The position numbers and the translations under genes were made by a program. Of a stretch of 21,671 nucleotides of DNA, positions 6,597 to 13,682 are shown one piece after another (the stretch's first letter is position 1; every line of letters starts with the position of its first letter). The notes under the pieces were generated by a model, which searched no databases, was not told where the DNA came from, and worked only from the letters and a program-made list of their open reading frames with translations. Location: the NCBI GenBank assembly GCA_947380285.1, contig CANCQD010000030.1, positions 1 through 21,671 of the forward strand. Reading direction: 5' to 3'. Source of the DNA: Burkholderiaceae bacterium. GTDB lineage: Bacteria > Pseudomonadota > Gammaproteobacteria > Burkholderiales > Burkholderiaceae.

Positions 6597-8186
6597 ATGA
6601 CCATTCAGACTAAAAACTATTCCTTTATCCGTAACAAACTTCTTAATAAAGAAGAAATTGGCTTTCTAGATGTACGCGAAGAAGATCCTCATGCACAAGA
6701 GCACCCTCTTTTTGCCGCGAACCTTCCTTTATCTAGAATTGAAGTTGATGCTTACGCTAAGCTACCAAAGAAAAATGTACCTATCATCACGCTAGATGAC
6801 GGCGAAGGGTTGGCCCAATTAGCTGCTCAGCGCTTAATCAATTTAGGTTATACCGATGTGTCTGTATTCGAAGGTGGCGTAATGGGTTGGAAGGCAGCAG
6901 GCGGTGAAGTATTTAAGGATGTCAATGTTCCAAGCAAGTCTTTTGGCGAGATTGTTGAATCTAAACGTCACACCCCATCCTTATCTGCCCAAGAGGTAAA
7001 GCAATTAATTGATAGCAAAGAAGATGTCGTTGTTGTGGATGTCCGTCGCTTCGATGAATACAACACGATGAGCATCCCTACTGGAATTAGCGTTCCAGGT
7101 GCAGAGCTTGTTCTCCGCCTCCCAGAATTAGCACCCAACCCCAAAACAAAAGTGATTGTGAATTGCGCAGGTAGAACCCGCAGCATTATCGGCACACAGT
7201 CACTCATTAATGCGGGTATTCCAAACGAAGTGAATGCGCTACGCAACGGTACGATTGGTTGGACCCTAGCAGGACAAGAGTTAGATAAAGGTCAAAGCAG
7301 GAAATTTCAGGAAGTGAGCGAAGCCACGAAAAGTGACGCAGCAGAACGTGCCCGCAGCGTTGCCGATAGAGCAGGCGTTAAGCGCGCTAGCCTTGCGGAT
7401 ATTCAGAAATGGAAAACACAATCCGAGCGGACTACTTATTTTTTTGACACACGTACGCCTGAAGAATATGAGGCAGGCCATCTTCCAGGATTTAGATCCG
7501 TACCTGGCGGACAGTTAGTTCAAGAAACCGAGATGGTTGCTCCGGTCCGAGGCGCTCGCGTAGTGTTAGTTGACCCCAGTGGTGGTGGAGTACGCGCAAA
7601 TATGCCCGCTTCCTGGTTGGCGCAAATGGCGTGGGATGTATACGTACTCGATGGAGTGACACATTCCGACCTCACCGAAAAGGGCATCTGGACAACCCCT
7701 TTGCCTATCCTTCCAGCAATTGAAAGCGTAGATGCGGTAACAGCCTCCAATTGGTTAAAAACGGATAGTAATACTGTTGCCATTGACTTCAGCACACACG
7801 CCAACTACGTTAAGGGACATATTCCTGGTGGCTGGTACGCCCTGCGATCACAGCTTGCACAAGCTATGAAGAAGATTCCTCAGGTGGATCGCTATATCGT
7901 GACGAGCTCACCGAGCGAACTCAGCCTCTTTGCAGCAGAAGAGCTTCAAGCTTTAACGGATGCCGAGGTCTTTATTTTGGAAGGCGGAAATGCTGCCTGG
8001 GTAAAAGCGGGATTGGAGCTAGAGAAAGGCCCAAGTCATTTAGCCTCACCTCCTCTGGATCGCTACAAGCGCCCTTATGAAGGAACTAATGTAGATCCTG
8101 CAGCAATGCAGGCCTATCTCGACTGGGAATTTGGTTTAGTTGAGCAGTTGGGCAAGGACGGAACCCATCACTTCTGGGTCCTCTAG
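6597..8186 (+). CDS. Four-domain rhodanese-like sulfurtransferase, one active site
   Basis: A 529-residue cytoplasmic protein (no signal peptide) built of four rhodanese-homology domains, roughly 1-105, 125-235, 262-365 and 375-480, then a tail ending in H-H-F-W-V-L. Typical rhodanese pieces recur: L-D-V-R, V-D-V-R-R-F-D-E-Y, F-D-T-R-T-P-E-E-Y-E-A-G-H-L-P-G and F-E-G-G-x-x-G-W-K-A-A-G. Only domain 2 has a catalytic loop: C190-A-G-R-T-R. The matching loops of domains 1 (D67-D68-G), 3 (D326-P-S-G-G) and 4 (S437-S438-P) lack the Cys and are presumably structural or binding domains. The protein should carry a persulfide on C190 and pass sulfur (or selenium) to an acceptor that the sequence does not show. 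It probably shares a transcript with the Bug receptor upstream. Confidence 0.9.
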   Translation: MTIQTKNYSFIRNKLLNKEEIGFLDVREEDPHAQEHPLFAANLPLSRIEVDAYAKLPKKNVPIITLDDGEGLAQLAAQRLINLGYTDVSVFEGGVMGWKAAGGEVFKDVNVPSKSFGEIVESKRHTPSLSAQEVKQLIDSKEDVVVVDVRRFDEYNTMSIPTGISVPGAELVLRLPELAPNPKTKVIVNCAGRTRSIIGTQSLINAGIPNEVNALRNGTIGWTLAGQELDKGQSRKFQEVSEATKSDAAERARSVADRAGVKRASLADIQKWKTQSERTTYFFDTRTPEEYEAGHLPGFRSVPGGQLVQETEMVAPVRGARVVLVDPSGGGVRANMPASWLAQMAWDVYVLDGVTHSDLTEKGIWTTPLPILPAIESVDAVTASNWLKTDSNTVAIDFSTHANYVKGHIPGGWYALRSQLAQAMKKIPQVDRYIVTSSPSELSLFAAEELQALTDAEVFILEGGNAAWVKAGLELEKGPSHLASPPLDRYKRPYEGTNVDPAAMQAYLDWEFGLVEQLGKDGTHHFWVL

Positions 8187-8223
8187 GTCCTTGCTGTTAT
8201 CAGGAAAGTACTAGGTTAACCAG

Positions 8224-9273
8224 TTAAACAATCTTGTTACGGATGATGCCGATACCGGTGATATTTGTTTCCATTACATCGCCCGGCTTCATAAATTCCT
8301 GAGGAGTTCTTCCAGCACCAACCCCAGATGGAGTTCCAGTCGCAATGATGTCACCAGGCAATAGAGTAAGACTTCGTGAGAGCTCGGAGATAATTACCGG
8401 AATCTTGAAGTACATTTGCTTATAACTGGCGTTTTGTTTTTCGACTCCATTCACGCGACAGATAATGCGAGTGTCATCTAAATTAACGCCACCGGCGGTC
8501 ACTATCCAAGGACCCATAGGGCCATGGCCGTCTAAACTCTTACCCTTAAACCACTGACCAGAGTGACGCTTTTGTTGTACATCGCGAGCAGTTGTGTCGT
8601 TATAAGCGGAATAACCAAAGACATAATCCATCGCATTCTCTTCCGAGATATTCTTACCCTTCTTACCGATTACCAGCGCTAACTCAGCCTCCCAGTCAAT
8701 CATAGTCGAGTAACTACTATCGTATGGAATGGGATCGAATGGGCCATTCATGGTTTGCGTACCTTTTGTAAAGAGTACGGGTACCTTTGGATACTCCTTT
8801 ACAGCAGTATCAGCACGATGTTTAAGACCCTCTTCAAAATGATCTAAATAGTTCCAGCCCACACAATAAATATTGCTTTGCGGTTTAGGAATGGGTGATA
8901 ACAAAATCACTTGGTTCACATTCGTTAAATTACTTCCGCGACCTTTAAATAACACTGCCAACTCAAGCAACCCTTTGTTACCAGAAGCTGCTAGTGAGAT
9001 CATTGAAGTAGGGTCAAATGAGATCTGTACTTTTTGGCGAGCAGCCTCAGCAGGAATATCCACTATAAGACCTTCATTTGTTACTAAACCTAATCGAGAA
9101 GTGGCGCCCATTTTTGGTAAGTAGTTGGCAATTCTAAGGCCGGCCTTACCAGTTAAAGGCTCGATAACAATCGGTGGCTGGCTGTCTGGGGCAGCAATGG
9201 CATTAGAAATAAACATGCCACTCACGGCAGCGGATGCCCCCAATTTAAGAGCATCTCTACGATTTGTATCCAC
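8224..9273 (-). CDS. FAH-family hydrolase/isomerase with twin-arginine signal
   Basis: A 349-residue fumarylacetoacetate-hydrolase-fold protein. It starts with GTG at 9273; AAGGAG just upstream supports this. The N-terminus D-T-N-R-R-D-A-L-K-L-G-A-S-A-A-V-S is a Tat signal (R5-R6) with likely cleavage after N-A-I-A (about 27), which predicts export of the folded enzyme to the periplasm. The catalytic domain occupies about 130-349: N141-Y142-x-x-H145-x-x-E148, metal ligands E195 and E197 (W-E-A-E), D226, K244 (W-F-K-G-K-S), and the phosphate-loop-like A-T-G-T-P-S-G-V-G (311-319). Family members cleave C-C bonds or isomerise 2-oxo acids (for example acylpyruvases and homoprotocatechuate enzymes), using a divalent metal. 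The substrate is unknown. Export is unusual for a family that is largely cytoplasmic. Confidence 0.88.
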   Translation of the reverse strand: MDTNRRDALKLGASAAVSGMFISNAIAAPDSQPPIVIEPLTGKAGLRIANYLPKMGATSRLGLVTNEGLIVDIPAEAARQKVQISFDPTSMISLAASGNKGLLELAVLFKGRGSNLTNVNQVILLSPIPKPQSNIYCVGWNYLDHFEEGLKHRADTAVKEYPKVPVLFTKGTQTMNGPFDPIPYDSSYSTMIDWEAELALVIGKKGKNISEENAMDYVFGYSAYNDTTARDVQQKRHSGQWFKGKSLDGHGPMGPWIVTAGGVNLDDTRIICRVNGVEKQNASYKQMYFKIPVIISELSRSLTLLPGDIIATGTPSGVGAGRTPQEFMKPGDVMETNITGIGIIRNKIV

Positions 9274-9401
9274 AGCGTCTCCTTTGATCTTTTTATTAAT
9301 GTTTTATGAATGCCGATACGTTGTCTAAACGATCTGCCGTAAATATTAATACCAAACCCAGATCTTAGGCAGAATATTGAAAAAATCACTATCCTAAGCA
9401 G

Positions 9402-9719
9402 ATGCACTCTCCGGAAAACCCAGCCTACATTCGCCTTCTTGCCTACTTTTTAATTCTCTTGGGGCTTTGTGCCTGCGAACGAGAGAACTACACCACTTGG
9501 AATTGCAGCTCCGAGAGTGGTGCAAAGATTTCTATGGTGCTTCGCAAAGCCCAAATGGAATTTAAGGGTGATAAATTAGACTTCTGCGGAAGTTTGGGCA
9601 ACCAGAGTTATTTTGATCAAAAATGTCCGGCTCAAACGACACAATCTCGCGTTATATTTACCCCCTCCTCAGGGTTGCTTCTGAGTAATGGGCAAGAGTT
9701 TCAATGCGCTGCCTTATAA
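9402..9719 (+). CDS. Small Cys-rich putative lipoprotein, unknown function
   Basis: I do not recognise this 105-residue protein. The N-terminus has a positive residue (R11), a hydrophobic stretch (12-22) and a lipobox-like L-C-A-C, so C25 could be lipidated after signal peptidase II cleavage; the Cys at -2 is unusual for a lipobox. The mature part is short, polar and holds four further cysteines (C35, C62, C75, C102), which suggests two disulfides in the periplasm. It resembles small lysozyme-inhibitor-like or beta-sandwich lipoproteins in size only; no motif proves this. It diverges from the FAH-family gene and is followed 21 bases later by the TIGR02450 gene, with which it may be co-transcribed. 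Confidence 0.6.
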   Translation: MHSPENPAYIRLLAYFLILLGLCACERENYTTWNCSSESGAKISMVLRKAQMEFKGDKLDFCGSLGNQSYFDQKCPAQTTQSRVIFTPSSGLLLSNGQEFQCAAL

Positions 9720-9740
9720 GAATAGGATAAGCAGCTAAAG

Positions 9741-9962
9741 ATGAATCGATTAAGCCCCAAAAAATTACTACTGACCAAATGGACGGCAGTTCAACCCATC
9801 GCCAAGCAAAAACATTTTTTGGTAAGCAAGGTCATCCTTCCTGAGCCGCCAAGTGAAAAAATTGAGTTTGTAGAAATTGAGGCAGTCTATTCCAAGAAAA
9901 CTACGCAAATTCCTTGGCGTGACCTCAGCAATAGCGAGCTATGGTTGCAAGGCTGGAAATAA
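9741..9962 (+). CDS. TIGR02450-family Trp-rich conserved protein
   Basis: A 73-residue cytoplasmic protein of the small Trp-rich family TIGR02450. The family pattern is clear: N-x-x-S-P-K-K-L-L-L-T-K-W14-T-A-V, Q-K-H-F-x-V-S-K-V, then E-A-V-Y-S-K-K-T-x-x-I-P-W59-R-D-L and the C-terminal L-W68-L-Q-G-W72-K. Length is normal for the family. Function is unknown; members are widespread in proteobacteria and cyanobacteria. No close Shine-Dalgarno is seen, and translation could be coupled to the lipoprotein gene ending 21 bases upstream. Its stop codon runs directly into the bidirectional terminator. Confidence 0.85.
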   Translation: MNRLSPKKLLLTKWTAVQPIAKQKHFLVSKVILPEPPSEKIEFVEIEAVYSKKTTQIPWRDLSNSELWLQGWK

Positions 9963-9990
9963 AAAACCGCCCCATCTCTGAGGCGGCTTT
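9961..9990. terminator. Bidirectional terminator between convergent genes
   Basis: CCGCC (9967-9971) pairs with GGCGG (9982-9986) around a 10-base loop. The minus-strand reading ends in six T, giving a good terminator for the phasin-like gene; the plus-strand reading ends CTTTCTTATTT, a weaker one for the Trp-rich protein gene. Confidence 0.75.
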
Positions 9991-10013
9991 CTTATTTACA
10001 TCAATAGCAACTA

Positions 10014-10541
10014 CTACTCATCCGACTTCTTTTTGGTTCCTGATTTTTTAACTAAGTCATCAATATTCTTTTCCGCAGTCTCAGCTACTTCATTAACAAT
10101 GCGGCGACCTTCTTTAAACATATTCTGACCTGTAGTCGACATCTCATGGACGACTTTTGATAGCTTGTCAGCGTGAGCCGGCAATTTATTTTCAGCATCT
10201 TCCAACCAACTGACTAGAGAGCTACGAACTTTTTCTAAATGCTTCTCAGTTTCATCGGCAGCACCATCACCAAGCTCTTTTAATACTGACTTGATTTTCT
10301 TTTGATAGGTAGCCGCACGTTTAGTGGCTTCTTTGGCCGCCTCTTCTTGTAAATCTTTTAATTTTGCCAAATCATTTTTAGCTGCTGACTTAGCGCTATC
10401 AAGGGCATTCTTCATGCCCCACTCAATCTCGGCTAAATGATGTTCGCTTAACTTTTTAGCAGCCTCTAGAAGAGTATGCGAGTAATCAAACATTTCTTTG
10501 GCCTTTTCTCTTTGCCATTTTTGCAAATCTTTTGCATCCAT
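10014..10541 (-). CDS. Phasin-like coiled-coil protein
   Basis: A 175-residue, almost entirely helical, charged protein with an amphipathic pattern rich in Ala, Lys and Glu and a K-K-S-G-T-K-K-K-S-D-E tail. The start at 10541 is chosen because AGGAG lies seven bases upstream; in-frame codons further out give no better site. Size, composition and the central A-L-D-S-A-K-S-A-A-K-x-D-L segment fit phasins, which coat polyhydroxyalkanoate granules. However, there is no decisive motif, and a general coiled-coil or apolipoprotein-like protein is a fair alternative. No pha genes neighbour it. It is divergent from the truncated haemoglobin gene across about 100 bases. Confidence 0.55.
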   Translation of the reverse strand: MDAKDLQKWQREKAKEMFDYSHTLLEAAKKLSEHHLAEIEWGMKNALDSAKSAAKNDLAKLKDLQEEAAKEATKRAATYQKKIKSVLKELGDGAADETEKHLEKVRSSLVSWLEDAENKLPAHADKLSKVVHEMSTTGQNMFKEGRRIVNEVAETAEKNIDDLVKKSGTKKKSDE

Positions 10542-10643
10542 TTTTACGCTCCTATAAAAAGGGTTAATAATGCTTCGATATTTAACTCTATACCGATTTT
10601 GATCCACTGCCAATTCCCGAATTTACCGCATTAAAATGACAAA

Positions 10644-11033
10644 ATGACAGAAAAAATATCTATTTATGAATCTATAGGTGGAATAGACCAAATTGACCAT
10701 TTGGTTGATCGTTTTTACGATTTGATGGCCCTTGAACCCATTTTTAGCGATTTGCGTGCGATGCATCCTCAGGATCTTTCAAGCTCGAGAGAGAAGCTCA
10801 AATTTTTCCTAACCGGCTGGATGGGAGGCCCCGATATCTACTCCCCCAAATATGGCCACCCTATGCTTAGGGCACGCCATCTGCCATTTAAGATTAGCTT
10901 AAAAGAACGAGATCAATGGCTGGCTTGTATGTATAAAGCGATGGAAGAATGTGGAATTTCTGGTAATGTCGCAAAGCAACTTGAGGAGTCATTCCTCAAG
11001 ACAGCCGACTGGATGAGAAATCAGCCCAAATAG
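10644..11033 (+). CDS. Group II truncated haemoglobin (TrHbO type)
   Basis: A 129-residue 2-on-2 globin that binds haem and O2 or NO. The group II pattern is clear: S-I-Y-E-S-I-G-G near the start, R-F-Y25-D-L-M (Tyr at B10), M-H-P-x-D-L, F-F-L-T-G-W-M-G-G-P-x-x-Y in the CD/E region, then G-H-P-M-L-R-A-R-H79-L-P-F with H79 as proximal haem ligand, and W92 at position G8, which is typical of groups II and III. Length is normal. No good ribosome binding site precedes the ATG; an ATG 8 bases upstream is out of frame and stops at once. It probably acts in the cytoplasm in O2/NO handling. The terC gene follows after a 124-base gap, so a shared transcript is uncertain. Confidence 0.93.
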   Translation: MTEKISIYESIGGIDQIDHLVDRFYDLMALEPIFSDLRAMHPQDLSSSREKLKFFLTGWMGGPDIYSPKYGHPMLRARHLPFKISLKERDQWLACMYKAMEECGISGNVAKQLEESFLKTADWMRNQPK

Positions 11034-11157
11034 TAATAAATCTGTCAATTCGGCTATTCAAAAAATATCCCGATAGATAGTATGGGCTTCAGAGTAACGG
11101 GAAATAGTAAATTTACTTAGCTACACTTTACGTAACGTCTTATTTGCAAAGTAAAAA

Positions 11158-11913
11158 ATGATCGAAAGCTTCATGCAACTTCTGAGCGACCCCAACGCAT
11201 GGGTCGCCTTTTTAACACTCTCTGCCCTGGAAATTATTCTTGGCATCGATAACATTATTTTCATTAGCGTTATCGCTAACAGACTTCCCGTAGAAATTCG
11301 CGAGAAAGTTCGCCGCTTTGGTTTAATTTTTGCCTTAGTAACTCGTATTCTTTTATTACTCAGCCTTTCATGGGTTATGGGCCTGACCGAACCACTTTTT
11401 AGTATTGCCGAGAAATCGATTAGCGGTAGAGATTTAATCTTGCTACTTGGTGGCTTCTTCTTAATCTGGAAAGCCTCTAAAGAAATTTATGTAGAGGTCG
11501 AAGTTGGGGAGCATGGTGACGAGCAAGGTGAGTCCCAAGGGAAAAATAATAGCAAGTCGATGCTATCTTTATTTATTGGATCTGTTTTACAAATTGGTCT
11601 GCTAGATATTATTTTCTCTTTAGACAGCGTCATTACCGCGGTAGGTATGGTCGATCAAATTAGCATCATGATTGCAGCAGTTCTGGCATCTGTCCTCATT
11701 ATGTTGATCGCAGCAAAACCGATTGGAGATTTTGTTCATCGCCATCCCTCAATCAAAGTGCTGGCCTTATCATTTCTGACGGTTGTAGGTGTAGTGCTGA
11801 TAGCTGAGGGTATGGGTGTTCACATTCCCAAAGGCTATGTCTATGTAGCCATGGCATTTTCACTATCGGTCGAGCTATTAAACATCCGCTCTCGAGAAAA
11901 GAAAAAACGCTAG
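11158..11913 (+). CDS. TerC-family integral membrane protein
   Basis: A 251-residue multi-spanning inner-membrane protein of the TerC/YoaE family. The two conserved acidic membrane motifs are present: A-L-E25-I-I-L-G-I-D31-N-I-I-F in the first helix and G-L-L-D150-I-I-F-S-L-D156-S-V-I-T-A-V-G-M in the middle. Seven hydrophobic segments can be counted, with a charged loop at about 110-135 and a basic C-terminus. TerC relatives (MeeF, YkoY, Alx) have been linked to manganese export or metallation of secreted proteins and to tellurite resistance; which applies here is not shown. There are no ter cluster neighbours. I found no yybP-ykoY manganese riboswitch-like sequence in the 124 bases upstream. 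The gene ends 7 bases from the convergent flavoprotein gene. Confidence 0.92.
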   Translation: MIESFMQLLSDPNAWVAFLTLSALEIILGIDNIIFISVIANRLPVEIREKVRRFGLIFALVTRILLLLSLSWVMGLTEPLFSIAEKSISGRDLILLLGGFFLIWKASKEIYVEVEVGEHGDEQGESQGKNNSKSMLSLFIGSVLQIGLLDIIFSLDSVITAVGMVDQISIMIAAVLASVLIMLIAAKPIGDFVHRHPSIKVLALSFLTVVGVVLIAEGMGVHIPKGYVYVAMAFSLSVELLNIRSREKKKR

Positions 11914-11920
11914 GGAGGAT

Positions 11921-13138
11921 CTATAAAGCCTGCGCGCAAGCAAAGCCGCTCGCCCAGGCCCATTGGAAATTATGTCCGCCTAGGTGGCCTGTGACGTCTA
12001 CGCATTCGCCAATAAAGAATAGTCCTAAATGTTTACGCGACATCATGGTCTGCCCATCAAGATCTTTAGTATCTACGCCCCCCAACATCACCTCTGCTTT
12101 TTTCCAACCCAAGGTGCCTGCTGGCTTTACTGACCAGTTTGTAATAAGTTCTTTGAGGGATTGACGATCTTTTTTGGAAACCTCCGCCCATTTACGTCCC
12201 GTTAAATTTTTTTGATCTGCAAATGCCTTGCCTAGGCGCTGCGGTAAAACGGAGGCCAGAATTGTTTCGACAAGCTTTAGGCGGTTCTCTTCATTATTAA
12301 AAAGCGCATCGCAATTAAACCCACCAGGACGCTCAATTGCACCCAACCAATCAATATGGATGGGTTCGCCCTCTTCCCAATAGCTGCTTGCTTGCAGAAC
12401 CGCGGGGCCAGAAAGCCCCTTATGAGTAAGCAGCAGATCCTCATTAAACCTACAAGCACCATAACGATGGCCTTTAGAGCCAGCTGCGATTCTGACAGGG
12501 ACACTAAGGCCAGCTAACTCATTGAGACTCCCAAAATTATCTGCAGTAAATGAGAGCGGCACTAGAGCAGGTCTTGGATCAATCACATTTAGCGCAAACT
12601 GTTTCGCAATATCCAGAGAATAAGCAGTTGCGCCAATCGCAGGAACCGGTAAACCACCTGTTGCCATCACTACTGCCTTAGATTTTTCAGTACCAGCATT
12701 AGTAATAACAGTCCATTGGTCACCCTCTTGCTGAATCGACTGAGCCACGACCGGATTTCGAATAGTCACATTCCCTTTGGCACATTCAGAAAAAAGTAAA
12801 TCGATGATTTGTTTGGCAGAGTCATCACAAAATAATTGACCCTGGTGCTTCTCATGGTAATTAATTCCATAAGAGGCAACTAGCTTGATGAATTCCGTTG
12901 AGGGATAACGAGCAAGGGCACTTTTAACAAAATGCTGATTGAGGGATAGAAAATTTGCTGGGCTGCTATATAGATTGGTGAAGTTACAGCGGCCACCCCC
13001 ACTAATACGAATCTTTTCACCCAATACTTCTGCGTGATCAAGTACGAGCACTTTTTTACCTAGCTGGCCAGCAACTCCAGCACAGAATAGACCTGCAGCA
13101 CCACCACCGATAATGATGGCATCCCAAGTTTTACTCAT
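11921..13138 (-). CDS. BaiN/HI0933-family FAD-dependent flavoprotein
   Basis: A 405-residue NAD(P)/FAD-dependent oxidoreductase of the HI0933/YhiN/BaiN family. It opens with a Rossmann dinucleotide motif, I-I-I-G-G-G-A-A-G-L (8-17), followed by the family signature G-E-K-I-R-I-S-G-G-G-R-C-N-F-T-N (40-55), an A-T-G-G-L-P-V-P-A-I-G-A-T motif, and the C-terminal G-E-C-V-D-V-T-G-H-L-G-G-H-N-F-Q-W-A-W-A-S-G FAD-closing segment. Length is normal. The physiological reaction of this widespread family is poorly known (BaiN itself acts on bile acids in gut bacteria). It starts 3 bases after the stop of the channel-like gene and is the last gene of a minus-strand trio. It is a predicted soluble cytoplasmic protein. 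Confidence 0.92.
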   Translation of the reverse strand: MSKTWDAIIIGGGAAGLFCAGVAGQLGKKVLVLDHAEVLGEKIRISGGGRCNFTNLYSSPANFLSLNQHFVKSALARYPSTEFIKLVASYGINYHEKHQGQLFCDDSAKQIIDLLFSECAKGNVTIRNPVVAQSIQQEGDQWTVITNAGTEKSKAVVMATGGLPVPAIGATAYSLDIAKQFALNVIDPRPALVPLSFTADNFGSLNELAGLSVPVRIAAGSKGHRYGACRFNEDLLLTHKGLSGPAVLQASSYWEEGEPIHIDWLGAIERPGGFNCDALFNNEENRLKLVETILASVLPQRLGKAFADQKNLTGRKWAEVSKKDRQSLKELITNWSVKPAGTLGWKKAEVMLGGVDTKDLDGQTMMSRKHLGLFFIGECVDVTGHLGGHNFQWAWASGFACAQAL

Positions 13139-13141
13139 GCA

Positions 13142-13654
13142 TTACTCAAATCGATCAATGATGTCGGATGAGATATTGAGTTTTCTCATATGAAGCTTGG
13201 TATAGGCTTGCCGGAAGTTCTTGGTCATGGAAATCATGACTGATGCAGTCCACGCAAAGGAAAACATCCCAGAAAACGCGATGATGACCGCAAGCATTTT
13301 CCATCCGTCAGGAAGAATATCCTCCATAAATCCCATTGCAGTGTATGTACTGCCACTAAATAAAATACTTTGACCCAGAGCAGGCAACAGCTTAAATGTA
13401 TACAAAGCAATACCCCAAATTAGTATTTCAGCAATATGGGTCAAGAACAAGCAGAAGACACTAACGTAAAAACAGAGTGCTACAGCAGAGTATTTCTTTT
13501 CAGCTAAATACAAAAAAGTTTTTACCTCATATCGCTTCGCAATCTGGAGTAATACAACGCCATGAAAAATCATCACCAGCAATAACATGGCTCCCCCCAG
13601 CAGATAGCCAGGAAGGTCAAGTGAAGTGGCGAGATTAGCTTGCGTGGGATTCAT
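13142..13654 (-). CDS. Short ion-channel-like membrane protein with degenerate filter
   Basis: A 170-residue membrane protein with three strong hydrophobic segments (about 15-40, 58-88 and 120-145) and a basic C-terminal tail. Between segments 2 and 3 lies a re-entrant pore-like stretch, F-S-G-S-T-Y-T105-A-M-G108-F109-M-E-D-I-L-P, in the place where two-helix potassium channels carry T-V-G-Y-G-D-x-x-P; the following G-W-K-M-L-A-V-I-I-A-F-S-G-M also fits the inner helix of that fold. The selectivity filter is therefore related but not canonical (T-A-M-G-F), so potassium selectivity should not be assumed. Function is unknown; a conserved non-channel relative is possible. It lies between the LOG-family gene (28 bases upstream) and the flavoprotein (3 bases downstream), forming an operon. 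Confidence 0.62.
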   Translation of the reverse strand: MNPTQANLATSLDLPGYLLGGAMLLLVMIFHGVVLLQIAKRYEVKTFLYLAEKKYSAVALCFYVSVFCLFLTHIAEILIWGIALYTFKLLPALGQSILFSGSTYTAMGFMEDILPDGWKMLAVIIAFSGMFSFAWTASVMISMTKNFRQAYTKLHMRKLNISSDIIDRFE

Positions 13655-13682
13655 GGTGATGATTTTACAGGGGCTATGATGC

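Noticed and set aside
9364..9398. CTTAGG / CCTAAG inverted pair before the lipoprotein gene
   Set aside because: The arms are only six bases with a 23-base spacer in A/T-rich DNA; this is expected by chance and has no T-run.
10587..10613. TTGGCA and TATAGA on the minus strand as a promoter of the phasin-like gene
   Set aside because: The spacer is 15 bases, shorter than a usual sigma-70 promoter, and the match is moderate; too weak to annotate.
11034..11157. yybP-ykoY manganese riboswitch upstream of terC
   Set aside because: TerC-family genes often have one, but I could not find the conserved internal-loop sequences or the expected paired elements in these 124 bases.
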